64,000 bases of DNA from Microbacterium sp. SY138 (GTDB taxonomy: Bacteria; Actinomycetota; Actinomycetes; Actinomycetales; Microbacteriaceae), in NCBI RefSeq assembly GCF_039729145.1, contig NZ_CP155793.1, positions 372,001 through 436,000 of the forward strand, in the 5' to 3' direction. The notes below the pieces were generated by a model. It worked only from the letters and a program-made list of their open reading frames with translations, did no database searches and was not told the origin of the DNA. Position 1 is the first letter of the stretch. The number at the start of each line of letters is the position of its first letter. The position numbers and the translations under genes were made by a program. Of this stretch, positions 16,908-24,717 are shown piece after piece.

Positions 16908-17006
16908 ATGGAAAAGCAGATCCTCGCCGAGATCGAAGAGTCCGAGCAGCTGGCGCACCTGTCGGCATCGCACTCGAACGCCCTGGTCGAGAACCCGTTC
17001 GACTGA
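16908..17006 (+). CDS. Candidate RiPP precursor peptide, 32 residues
   Basis: A very short ORF with an ideal ribosome-binding site (AAGGAG, 6 nt before the ATG). The N-terminal MEKQILAEIEESEQLAHL is acidic and helical, like a leader; the rest is SASHSNALVENPFD. There is no Cys or Thr; heterocycle-forming residues are Ser12, Ser19, Ser21 and Ser23, interleaved with His17 and His22. It is the first gene after the Fur/Zur-type box and is followed by E1-like, hydrolase, YcaO and SagB-type genes, the order expected for an azoline peptide pathway. A hairpin after it would favour extra transcript. Longer in-frame starts (16779, 16794) lie upstream of or within the box and lack such a site. Precursor status is inferred from context. 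Confidence 0.75.
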   Translation: MEKQILAEIEESEQLAHLSASHSNALVENPFD

Positions 17007-17045
17007 TCGCGGATCCTTCCGTCGCGCTTTCGAGCGCACTCCCGT

Positions 17046-17071
17046 CCGGCCGGGCGTTCGCGCCCGGCCGG
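17046..17071 (+). terminator. Strong hairpin with UUCG loop after the precursor gene, probable attenuator
   Basis: CCGGCCGGGCG at 17046-17056 pairs exactly with 17061-17071 around a TTCG tetraloop. The 11-bp stem has no T-run after it, so it probably terminates only partly or protects the short upstream mRNA. Such elements commonly raise precursor over enzyme levels in peptide operons. It ends 20 bp before the leader-binding gene. Confidence 0.65.
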
Positions 17072-17091
17072 GCCCATCACCGAGAGACACC

Positions 17092-17892
17092 ATGACTTCC
17101 GAACCCCGCATCCTGCCGCTCCCCGACACCGGGGCGCATCTCGTCGTCGGTGCCGACGGCCGCCCCCGGATCCGTCTGCGCACCGGACGACTCGTCCTGG
17201 TCGACGCGCCGGCCGCCGCTCTGGTCGAGGCCCTCGAGAGCGGGGGCCACGGAGAGCGCTCGACCGCGCTCGACCGGCTGACGCTCGAGGTGCAGGAACG
17301 CGAGTCCGCCGATGCCCTTCACCGCTGGCCGCAGGAGCGCCGCGACGTCTGCCTCCTCGGAACGGGTCCGCTCGTGCTCGACCTCGAGCGCGTGCTCGTC
17401 GCCTGGGGCGCCCGGGTCGCCGTCCTGGATCCGGAGGCGGCACCGTCCGAGCACGCCGCGCTCGTGGTCGCCTATGCCGAGGACGCCTCCGGCCGCCGCC
17501 GCTGGGCAGAGCTCGATCGGCTTCCGGAGCGGGGCACCGCGTGGCTCCGCGTGCACCGGGAGGGCGAGGTCGTGCTGATCGATCCGCTCGCCGTCGACCC
17601 CGGCGACCCCACCTCCGTGCAGGTGGCCGCGCGACGGGTGGCCGCGAGCAGCGCGCCCGCGTCGAGCGAGGCCTGGCAGCGGGCGCGTCCGCTCACCCCT
17701 GGCGCGCTCGACGACGCGACCAGAGCGCTCGTGCTCGCCCGACTGCTGCACACCGTCCTCGCGTGGGCGCAGGAGGACGCAGAACTCGACCGGCTGCGGA
17801 CGACGCTCTGGAAGGTCGTTCCCGCAACCGGTTCCGTGAGCGCGCACACGGTGCTGCCCTTCCCCGCGGCCCCGCGCCGGGTGATCCGATGA
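17092..17892 (+). CDS. Short E1-like TOMM leader-peptide-binding protein (cyclodehydratase C component)
   Basis: A 266-residue protein resembling the ThiF/E1-like partner of YcaO enzymes, which grips the precursor's leader and presents it for cyclisation. An N-terminal winged-helix-like region (about 1-80: LPLPDTGAHLVVGADGRPRIRL) precedes a Rossmann-type unit (VCLLGTGPLVLDLERVLVAWGARVAVLDPEA). The adenylation and zinc Cys motifs of true E1 enzymes are absent, as is common in C proteins. It is shorter than most characterised homologues (300-400). It is 86 bp after the precursor, and its stop overlaps the hydrolase start. The family is judged from pattern and context; a search with the RiPP-recognition-element profile would decide. 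Confidence 0.68.
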   Translation: MTSEPRILPLPDTGAHLVVGADGRPRIRLRTGRLVLVDAPAAALVEALESGGHGERSTALDRLTLEVQERESADALHRWPQERRDVCLLGTGPLVLDLERVLVAWGARVAVLDPEAAPSEHAALVVAYAEDASGRRRWAELDRLPERGTAWLRVHREGEVVLIDPLAVDPGDPTSVQVAARRVAASSAPASSEAWQRARPLTPGALDDATRALVLARLLHTVLAWAQEDAELDRLRTTLWKVVPATGSVSAHTVLPFPAAPRRVIR

Positions 17893-18881
17893 CGCCGCCG
17901 CGCGACGCCCGCCCTCATGCCGTGCTCGCGGAAGACGGCGCCTTGCTGCGCGGCTGGGTCTGGGAACCCGCGGAGCCTCGCGGCGTCGTGCTCATCCGTA
18001 CGCCATACGGCGCCTGGCGACACGGCGACACCGCACGCGCCTGGGTCGGGCGGGGCTACCGCTGCGTGATCCATGACGTGCGCGGACGCCACTCCTCCGA
18101 CGGTGAATGGCGCCCCTACCTCGCGGAACGCAGCGACGGGCGCGCGGTGGTCGAGCAGGTCAGGGCCGAGAGCCCCGGGCTCCCGCTCGTGCTGTCCGGC
18201 GGCTCGTATGCCGCGCACACCGCACTCGAAGCGGCCAGGGCCGTCGTCGTCGAGGCCCTGGTGCTCCAGGTGCCGGCGCTCGGGCTCGCCGAGACCGCGT
18301 GGGACGAGAACGGGCGTCCCCAGCTGCGCGACCGGATCGGGTGGTGGCACCAGCACGGCCGCGGCCCGCGTTCCCTGGCGCCGCTGTCGGACGAGCAGCT
18401 CTCGGCCCGTGTCCGGCGGGCATCCGACGTGGGCGTGCATCGGGCCGCCGACGAGTGGGGGTGGTCTTCCGAGGTCCTGTCCGGATGGCGACGCCTCTGG
18501 TCTGCTCCGGCCGTCGACCTGGACCGTGCCTACGGGGCGCTCCTCGCACCGCTGCTGCTCATCCGCGGCGATCACGACTTCTTCTTCACGCATGCCGGTC
18601 GACTCGCGGCCGCCTGGCGGGGCCCCGTCCACCTGGTCGATGGTCCGTGGGGACACCGACTGGCCGCGGACATCGACGACGACGATGTCCGCTCCCGGCT
18701 GCGCAGTGCGGGCGGCATCGGCGGCGTACTCGACTCCTGGCTCGCCGAGACCGGACTGCCGACCAGGGCATCCGCGCTTCCTGCATCCGCGCTCCCCGCG
18801 CCGGCGTCGGGGCGGAGTCGCCGGACCAGATCCGCCTTCGAGCCGGAGACCGGCCGCTGGCGGTACGAGAGGACAGCATGA
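17889..18881 (+). CDS. CocE/NonD-type (S15-like) alpha/beta hydrolase, putative peptidase
   Basis: A 330-residue alpha/beta hydrolase of the CocE/X-Pro dipeptidyl-peptidase class. Its N-terminus has the class motif VVLIRTPYGAWRHGD and HDVRGRHSSDGEWRPY. The nucleophile elbow is SGGSYAA, and IRGDHDFFF plus DGPWGHRL provide the expected acid and His. It lacks the C-terminal jelly-roll of full-length CocE (about 550 residues). It lies between the E1-like and YcaO genes with 4-bp overlaps on both sides, so it is part of the biosynthetic set. Leader removal or hydrolysis of a terminal residue (the core ends NPFD) is plausible; an esterase role is possible. Confidence 0.78.
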   Translation: MTPPRDARPHAVLAEDGALLRGWVWEPAEPRGVVLIRTPYGAWRHGDTARAWVGRGYRCVIHDVRGRHSSDGEWRPYLAERSDGRAVVEQVRAESPGLPLVLSGGSYAAHTALEAARAVVVEALVLQVPALGLAETAWDENGRPQLRDRIGWWHQHGRGPRSLAPLSDEQLSARVRRASDVGVHRAADEWGWSSEVLSGWRRLWSAPAVDLDRAYGALLAPLLLIRGDHDFFFTHAGRLAAAWRGPVHLVDGPWGHRLAADIDDDDVRSRLRSAGGIGGVLDSWLAETGLPTRASALPASALPAPASGRSRRTRSAFEPETGRWRYERTA

Positions 18882-20341
18882 CCCTGCACGACACTCACCA
18901 GACCGCTCGCCGCGACACCCCGCACGACACACCGCGCGACACCCTGGGGCACGCCCGGGGTCGATCCGCGATCCGCGCGACGCTGTCGGCCGAGGCGCTG
19001 GTCGATGCGGAGGCCGGCATCATCCGCTCGGTGCGGGAGGTGCCGCATCCGATCGGTGCCCCAGACCGGTACCTGGCCTTGACGGCATCCGTGGCCGACG
19101 CCCGGATCCTCGGCGAGTGGCCCGCCGATCGGGTCTCGCTCGGCACATCGTTCGGCGACCCCGCTCAGGCGCGCATCGCCGCGATCGGCGAGGGCGTGGA
19201 GCGGTATTGCGGCAACTGGCTGCCCGATGAGCTGCCTCGCGGCGAGCTCCGTGTCAGCACCGCCGACGAGCTGCGCGCCGACGGGGAGAGCGTCATCGAC
19301 GAGTCCGATCTGCCGCGCTTCGCCGACTGGCAGCTCGCACGGCCCGGGTTCGCGTATCAGCGTCTGCTCCCCTCCACACCGACGCTCTGGGCACGCTGCG
19401 ACGAGATCGACGGTGGCTCGGTGTGGGTGCCGGACTCTCTCGTGCACCTGAACTGGCGGCAGTCCCGGTTCCGCGCGCTGCCGCGGACACACCATCTGAA
19501 CTACGCCGGCATCGCGACCGGCGCAGGGTTCGACGACGCCCGCGACCGCGGGGTGATCGAGGTCATCGAGCGGGATGCGCTCGAGGTGTGGTGGCACCTG
19601 GACGGACCGACGTTCGGCATCGATCCGGCCACGGTCCCCGGCCTGCTCGACGATCTTCAGGGGAGCAGCCTGCGGGTGTGGCTGGTGGCGATGCCCTCGG
19701 AGTTCGCTCCCGCGATCGGCGCGCTCGTGCACGACGAGGAGCGCGGGCTCTACGCTGCAGGCTTCTCGGCCTCGCTCGACCCGGCGCGGGCCGCGCGGAA
19801 GGCCGTGCTCGAAGCGGTGCACACCTGGATCTACACGCAGGGATGCACGACGGACGACGGATGGGTGTTCCGCGCGGTCGCTGCGGGACTGATGGCGAAG
19901 GGCCTCACCCTCGACTTCCGTCCGCACGCCGACTACCTCGCCGCGGCCGGGCCGCAGTTCGAGAACGTGATCGACCTCGGCGCGCACGTGCAGGTGTGGC
20001 TCGACCCGAGCGTGCACGACGAGGCCCGGCGGTTCCAGTCGCCCGCGCAGGGCGTGCGTCCGCTGAGTGCGGTGGACCCGGTCACGATCGACGAGGTGTA
20101 CGGGCGTCTGCGCGATCGCGGTCACCGCGTCCTGACCCGCGACCTCACGACCTCCGACGTGCGACGCACCGACCTGCGCGTGGTGCGTTCGATCGTGACC
20201 GGACTCGTGCCCAACGCCCCGGCGGCGTTCTCGTACCTCGGAATGCCACGGTTCCGCGAGGCGACCGAGGAGCGCGGCTGGCGCACCACCTGGACCGGCG
20301 GCCCGGAGGACTTCACCCTCCTCCCGGCTCCGCATATGTGA
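18878..20341 (+). CDS. YcaO-domain cyclodehydratase (azoline-forming)
   Basis: A 487-residue YcaO protein. YcaO enzymes use ATP to activate backbone amides so that Ser, Thr or Cys side chains close into oxazolines or thiazolines. The ATP-binding blocks are visible: ARIAAIGEGVERYCGN, then YAGIATGAGFDDARDRGVIEVIERDAL and KAVLEAVHTWIYTQG. Many azoline YcaOs end in PxPxP; this one ends LLPAPHM, a partial version. Its start overlaps the hydrolase gene (ATGA), and a SagB-type dehydrogenase follows 8 bp later. With a Ser-only precursor the expected rings are oxazolines or oxazoles. A thioamidating role is less likely because no TfuA gene is present. Confidence 0.9.
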   Translation: MTLHDTHQTARRDTPHDTPRDTLGHARGRSAIRATLSAEALVDAEAGIIRSVREVPHPIGAPDRYLALTASVADARILGEWPADRVSLGTSFGDPAQARIAAIGEGVERYCGNWLPDELPRGELRVSTADELRADGESVIDESDLPRFADWQLARPGFAYQRLLPSTPTLWARCDEIDGGSVWVPDSLVHLNWRQSRFRALPRTHHLNYAGIATGAGFDDARDRGVIEVIERDALEVWWHLDGPTFGIDPATVPGLLDDLQGSSLRVWLVAMPSEFAPAIGALVHDEERGLYAAGFSASLDPARAARKAVLEAVHTWIYTQGCTTDDGWVFRAVAAGLMAKGLTLDFRPHADYLAAAGPQFENVIDLGAHVQVWLDPSVHDEARRFQSPAQGVRPLSAVDPVTIDEVYGRLRDRGHRVLTRDLTTSDVRRTDLRVVRSIVTGLVPNAPAAFSYLGMPRFREATEERGWRTTWTGGPEDFTLLPAPHM

Positions 20342-20349
20342 GGGGCGTC

Positions 20350-21369
20350 ATGGATCGCACACGCCGCGAGAGCCGCGGCCTTCCTGCCCCGCTCGACGAG
20401 GCGCTGACCTCGCGCATGCCCGCAGGTCCCCTGCCGCCGGGGCCGCGCGCGAACGCCTGGGATCGGGTCGGTGCCGTCGCGGACGAACCTCACCGCGGGG
20501 TGTCAGAGCTCGTCGACGCCCTGTGGCACCCGGGGGAGTACCACCGGGATGCCGACGGCTCGGCCACCCGCATCCGTCGGCGCCCCGTCCCCTCGGCCGG
20601 AGCGTGCTATCCGGTGCAGACCCACCTGATCGACCCCACCGGTGTGCGCTGGACGGTCGACCAGGAAGGGGTCTTCCATCGTCGCGTCCTCGCATCCGAC
20701 CGTGCGGACGGATGGCCGTCGCCGGCATCGGACGACGGCACCGCACGCCTGGTGTTCACCGTGCTGCCGGGGCGGTCGTTCGGCCGCTACCGGCACCGGG
20801 CGTGGCCCCTGTGGATCGCGGATGCGGCCTACGCGGTCGCCGCCGTGCGATTCCTGCTGGGGGAGCGCGCCGGGCCCGTGCAGGTCGGTCCCTCGAAACG
20901 GCTGCGGGAGATGCTCGGCGTCCCCCGGGCTGCGGATGCCGACGCCTGGATGCGCCGAGGACTCGCGCCGGAGATCCCGCTCGCCGCCGTCGGGATCCCG
21001 CACGTGCCGACCCCGCACGCCGCTGCTGTGCAGGCTCTCGGCACGCGACGCTCGCCCGCCATCACGGAGTTCGCCGATCGGATCGGGGGCTCACCGACCA
21101 CCGAGGTCGAGCGCGTCGCCCGCGCCTCCGGACAGGGCTGGGTGCGCGGTGCGACCGAAGCGCGCTCCTGGTCCCTGCCGAGCAGGGCACCCTCGACGAT
21201 CGTCGGCGCCACCCTCTGGAGCGCCCATCTCGCCGCCGCACGCCTCTGCTACGAGGCCGCTCTCACCGGAGACAGGCGCACGCGCCCGGTCTCCGGCTTC
21301 TCCTCGACGGGCGACCGGTGGATCCTCCACGCGGTCGCCGTCCTCGACTCCCGCGGAGGTGCACGATGA
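20350..21369 (+). CDS. SagB-type nitroreductase-fold dehydrogenase
   Basis: A 339-residue flavin-dependent oxidase of the SagB/ThcOx class, which oxidises azolines to aromatic azoles using FMN. The class motif RRRPVPSAGACYPVQTHLI appears near residue 75. Downstream, WIADAAYAVAAVRFLLGERAG and the second-half STIVGATLWSAHLAAARLCYEAAL give the duplicated nitroreductase-like arrangement. It follows YcaO by 8 bp and its stop overlaps the first ATG of the exporter gene. Together with YcaO and the E1-like protein it completes a C-D-B azole synthetase. Whether oxidation occurs on the native peptide is unknown. Confidence 0.82.
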   Translation: MDRTRRESRGLPAPLDEALTSRMPAGPLPPGPRANAWDRVGAVADEPHRGVSELVDALWHPGEYHRDADGSATRIRRRPVPSAGACYPVQTHLIDPTGVRWTVDQEGVFHRRVLASDRADGWPSPASDDGTARLVFTVLPGRSFGRYRHRAWPLWIADAAYAVAAVRFLLGERAGPVQVGPSKRLREMLGVPRAADADAWMRRGLAPEIPLAAVGIPHVPTPHAAAVQALGTRRSPAITEFADRIGGSPTTEVERVARASGQGWVRGATEARSWSLPSRAPSTIVGATLWSAHLAAARLCYEAALTGDRRTRPVSGFSSTGDRWILHAVAVLDSRGGAR

Positions 21370-21569
21370 TGATCGTCCCCGAGCTGTGGCGCGAAGCGCG
21401 ACGGCACCCCTGGCTCCTATCCATGAGCATCCTGCTCCTCCTCCTCGTGTTCGCGACGCACCTCGCGCAGGCGCTCGCCCTCGCGTGGTCTCTCGCCGCC
21501 TTCGTGCGCGGTGACACGGCCGGCGCGGTGGCGGGATCCTCGCGATCGGGGTGGCGCGGATGCTGCTGA
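21366..21569 (+). pseudogene. 5' fragment of an ABC exporter gene, broken by an apparent 1-nt deletion
   Basis: This frame encodes the exporter's N-terminus: a cytosolic helix (VPELWREARRHPWLL) and the first transmembrane segment (SILLLLLVFATHLAQALAL), reaching RGDTAGAVAG before it runs into unrelated codons and a stop at 21567. Reading one base back at the GGG run 21533-21535 restores ILAIGVARMLLTLAQGD, continuous with the next ORF. The start overlaps the dehydrogenase stop. A sequencing indel or a real inactivating mutation fits; the two pieces should be treated as one gene. Confidence 0.75.
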
Positions 21570-23011
21570 CGCTCGCGCAGGGCGATGCCGCCGCCCGCCT
21601 CGGAGGGCGGGTCAGGGAAGATCTCCGAGGTGCGGCCGTCGCCGCGGCGCTGGTGCCGGAACGACTGCACGATGCCCGCCTCCGCGACGGCTCGACCCAG
21701 CTCGCGCTCGGCGACGGCATCGACGGCACCGACGCCTATGTGTCGAAGTACATCCCTGCGGTGGCGCAGCTCGTGGTCGGCAGCCTGATCGCGGTGTGCC
21801 TCGTCGCGGTGCTGTCGCCCGTGATCGCGCTGTGCGTCGCCGCGGGGATCCTGCTCGCGGTGCTGGGCCCTTTGGCCTGGAAGCGGATGCTCGCCCGGCG
21901 CGGGTTCGACCACTGGGACAGCTACGAGGCTCTCAGCGGCGACATGCTCGAGGCACTCCGGGGGATGTCGACGCTGCGGGCGCTGGGCGATGTCCCCGCG
22001 ACCCGCGAGCGCTTGCAGGCGAGGTCGGAGTCGTTGCGCGTGGCCACGGAACGCGTCATGCGATCGTCGCTCGCCGAGACGGCGATCACCGACTTCGCGG
22101 TGCAGGCCGGAGTGGTGGTCGCCGCCGGGCTGGCCGTCGTGTCCGTGATGACCGGACAGCCACCGGCCATCGAGGTGTACACCCTGCTCCTGCTCTCCTC
22201 GGAGGCGTTCCGGCCGGTACGTGACCTCTCGCGCCACTGGCATGCCGGATTCCTCGGGCTCACGGCGGTTCCCGGGCTGGCGGCCCTCGGTGCGTTCCGT
22301 CGGTCCGCACGGGTCGCGACGGAGATCGAGCGCATCGAGGAACCCGAGACCGGGGCGGTGACCGGCGGGGGAGACGTGCTCCGCATCTCCGGCCTGTCGT
22401 ACCGATACCCCGGCACCGATCACGATGTCCTGCGCGGGGTCGACCTCCGTGCCGGGCGTGGCGAGGTGCACGCGATCGCCGGCCCCTCCGGTGCGGGCAA
22501 GTCCACGCTCTTCGACCTCGTCCTCGGCTTCCTCCCGCCCACGGCGGGAACGGTCGAGCTCGACGGGCGCCCGCTCCGCCCGAGCGATGTCGCCGTGGTC
22601 TCCCAGCACCCCGTCCTGTTCACCGGGACCATCAGGGACAACGTCGATCTGTTCGACGCCGGGCAGGAGGCGCTGGAGGATGCGTGCGCCGCGGCCGGGG
22701 TGCTCGACGAGATCCGGGCGATCCCCGGAGGCTTCGACGCGAGGGTGGCGGAAGCGGGGACGAGCCTGTCGGGCGGGCAGCGGCAGCGTCTCGCCCTCGC
22801 CAGAGCGCTGCTCGCCCGGCGCCCCGTGCTTCTCGTCGACGAGCCGACCAGCGCCCTCGACGACCGCAGTGCCCTGACCGTCGCCGAGACGCTCGAACGT
22901 GTCGCCGCAGAGAGGATCGTGCTCATGATCAGCCACCGTCCCGAGGCCCTGGCCAGGGTCGCCGATGTGCGGGTGCTCCGTGACGGAATGCTCGTGGAGG
23001 AGGCCTCATGA
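21551..23011 (+). CDS. ABC exporter half-transporter (CydD-like), main part
   Basis: A 486-residue permease-ATPase fusion that lacks its first transmembrane segment because of the upstream frameshift. The membrane domain (about 1-270) includes DAYVSKYIPAVAQLVVG. The ATPase has Walker A GPSGAGKST, signature LSGGQRQRLALARAL and Walker B VLLVDEPTSALDD. It pairs with the next gene, which overlaps by 4 bp, giving a heterodimeric exporter of the CydDC type. In a peptide cluster the expected cargo is the mature product, possibly with leader still attached; no C39 peptidase domain is present. The GTG start shown only marks the intact frame; the likely native start is 21366. Confidence 0.8.
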   Translation: MARMLLTLAQGDAAARLGGRVREDLRGAAVAAALVPERLHDARLRDGSTQLALGDGIDGTDAYVSKYIPAVAQLVVGSLIAVCLVAVLSPVIALCVAAGILLAVLGPLAWKRMLARRGFDHWDSYEALSGDMLEALRGMSTLRALGDVPATRERLQARSESLRVATERVMRSSLAETAITDFAVQAGVVVAAGLAVVSVMTGQPPAIEVYTLLLLSSEAFRPVRDLSRHWHAGFLGLTAVPGLAALGAFRRSARVATEIERIEEPETGAVTGGGDVLRISGLSYRYPGTDHDVLRGVDLRAGRGEVHAIAGPSGAGKSTLFDLVLGFLPPTAGTVELDGRPLRPSDVAVVSQHPVLFTGTIRDNVDLFDAGQEALEDACAAAGVLDEIRAIPGGFDARVAEAGTSLSGGQRQRLALARALLARRPVLLVDEPTSALDDRSALTVAETLERVAAERIVLMISHRPEALARVADVRVLRDGMLVEEAS

Positions 23012-24717
23012 CCTCGTCCGCGGGCATCCTCGCTCGGCTGGTTCCGCCGCTGCGACCCGAATGGCGGCGCATCGCCTGCAACTACCTGATCGCCACCACG
23101 AGCCTGTGCGCGCTCGCCGCCATCGGGGTGCTCACCGCGCTCGGCGTCGGCGGGGCCGTCGTGCACGGCACCCGGCCGCCGGCGGTCTGGTGGTTCGCCC
23201 TCGGAGGCCTCGTGCTGCTGCGCACCTTCCTCACCTGGCGCGAGATGGACGTGTCGCACGCCCTCGCCTACCGGGTGCTCGCCCGGCTGCGGATGGCGCT
23301 CTTCGACGCGTACTCGCGCAGCGTTCCCGGTCGCCGGCGCGAGCACTCCGGTCGGGCCGCATCCGTTGCGATGACCGACATCGAGAAGCTGGAGTTCTTC
23401 TACGCCCACACGGTCGCGCAGATCGGTGCCGCGTTCACGCTCTTCGTCGGATCCCTGGTCTGCGCGTTCCTGGTGATGCCGGTGGCGGCGGTCGTGATGC
23501 TCGCCGGAGCGGTCGCGGTCGCGCTCACCGTCTGGGCCGGGGCGGGTCCGTCGCGGCGTATCGGTGCGCGCGAGCAGCAGGAGCGCGAGGAGCAGTCCGA
23601 ACGACTGGTCGACGCCCTCGGTGCGCTGCGCGAGATCCTCGCCTTCGGGCTGCAGAGCCGGGTCGTTCGCGAGGCCGTCGACGGTACCCGGCGGTCGGCG
23701 CGCGTCACCCGCCGCCGGGAGGTGATCGCCCAGCTCGTCGACGGCACGCGCGAGCTGATCCTCACCGCGGTCGTGATCGGGGTGATCGCCGTCTCCCTTC
23801 TCGACGGATCGGTCGACGGGGCGGTCGACGCCGGGCGAGCGGCACTGCTGCCCGCGGTGATCGCCCTCGCCGTCGCCGGCGTCGCCGCGGTGGCGGACGC
23901 CGCGCACACGGTGTCGGGGCTGCATCCGCTGATCGCCAGTGCCGATCGCGTGGGTGCAGGGCTGCACCGCCCCCCGGTCGTGGCGCCGGTCGATCGTCCG
24001 CTCCCGCTGCCGCCGGGGCCGCTCGGTGTGCGCTTCGAGAGGGTCGCGTTCTCCTACGACGACCGCACGGAGGTTCTGCGCGGCTGGTCGATCGACGTCG
24101 ACCCCGCTGAGCACATCGCCCTCGCGGGGCCGTCCGGCGCCGGCAAGAGCACCGTGATCGCGCTCGCCGCGCGGCTGTGGGACCCTGCAGAGGGCACCAT
24201 CGCTCTCGTCGATGCGGCGGGGGTCGCGTACCCGCTGGGTCGCATCCGAGATGAAGATCTTCGCCGGACCGTGGCCGTGGTGGAGCAGGATGCGCGCCTC
24301 TTCCACGGCACCGTGCGCGACAACCTCGTGCGGGGTGCCGGCGCCCGCACCGACGAGCAGTTGCGCGAGGCGCTCACACGGGTCGGCGCCGACGACTGGA
24401 TCACCCTCGACGACGAGCTCGGCGAGCACGGGGTGAGGCTCTCCGGTGGTCAACGGGCACGGTTGGCCCTGGCGCGGGCGCTGTGCCACGAGCCGCGTGT
24501 GCTCATCGTCGACGAGATCACCGCGAGCCTGGATGCCGAGTCGGAGCGCATCATCTCCGACGTGCTCGAGGGGTTCGACGGCACGGTCATCGCCGCCTCG
24601 CACCGGCGCGAGACTCTGGGGCGGTTCGGGCGGGTGGTCGGCGTGGAGCGCGGAGGCCAGGCGAACGACGGCGGCGGCTACAGCCGGTCGACCCCGGTGA
24701 CCGTGACGACGGCCTGA
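23008..24717 (+). CDS. ABC exporter half-transporter (CydC-like)
   Basis: A 569-residue type I ABC exporter half: six transmembrane helices (about residues 20-300) and an ATPase. Walker A is GPSGAGKST, the signature is LSGGQRARLALARAL, and the motif after Walker B reads LIVDEITASLD, where Ile replaces the usual Pro and Thr the usual Ser. The Glu is retained. The start overlaps the preceding half-transporter by 4 bp, so the two form one heterodimer and are the last genes of the peptide operon. The 3' end overlaps the opposing helicase gene by 40 bp. Confidence 0.85.
   Translation: MTSSAGILARLVPPLRPEWRRIACNYLIATTSLCALAAIGVLTALGVGGAVVHGTRPPAVWWFALGGLVLLRTFLTWREMDVSHALAYRVLARLRMALFDAYSRSVPGRRREHSGRAASVAMTDIEKLEFFYAHTVAQIGAAFTLFVGSLVCAFLVMPVAAVVMLAGAVAVALTVWAGAGPSRRIGAREQQEREEQSERLVDALGALREILAFGLQSRVVREAVDGTRRSARVTRRREVIAQLVDGTRELILTAVVIGVIAVSLLDGSVDGAVDAGRAALLPAVIALAVAGVAAVADAAHTVSGLHPLIASADRVGAGLHRPPVVAPVDRPLPLPPGPLGVRFERVAFSYDDRTEVLRGWSIDVDPAEHIALAGPSGAGKSTVIALAARLWDPAEGTIALVDAAGVAYPLGRIRDEDLRRTVAVVEQDARLFHGTVRDNLVRGAGARTDEQLREALTRVGADDWITLDDELGEHGVRLSGGQRARLALARALCHEPRVLIVDEITASLDAESERIISDVLEGFDGTVIAASHRRETLGRFGRVVGVERGGQANDGGGYSRSTPVTVTTA

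Noticed and set aside
16779..17006. Longer 75-codon version of the precursor ORF
   Set aside because: Its start lies upstream of the metal box and within the divergent promoter, and it has no ribosome site; the ATG at 16908 has an ideal one.
18878..20341. YcaO as a thioamide-forming enzyme
   Set aside because: No TfuA-like partner is present, while E1-like and SagB-type partners for azole formation are adjacent.
21525..21545. Programmed -1 frameshifting in the exporter gene
   Set aside because: A -1 shift would restore the frame, but there is no X-XXY-YYZ slippery heptamer and no clear downstream pseudoknot; a one-base deletion in a G run is simpler.
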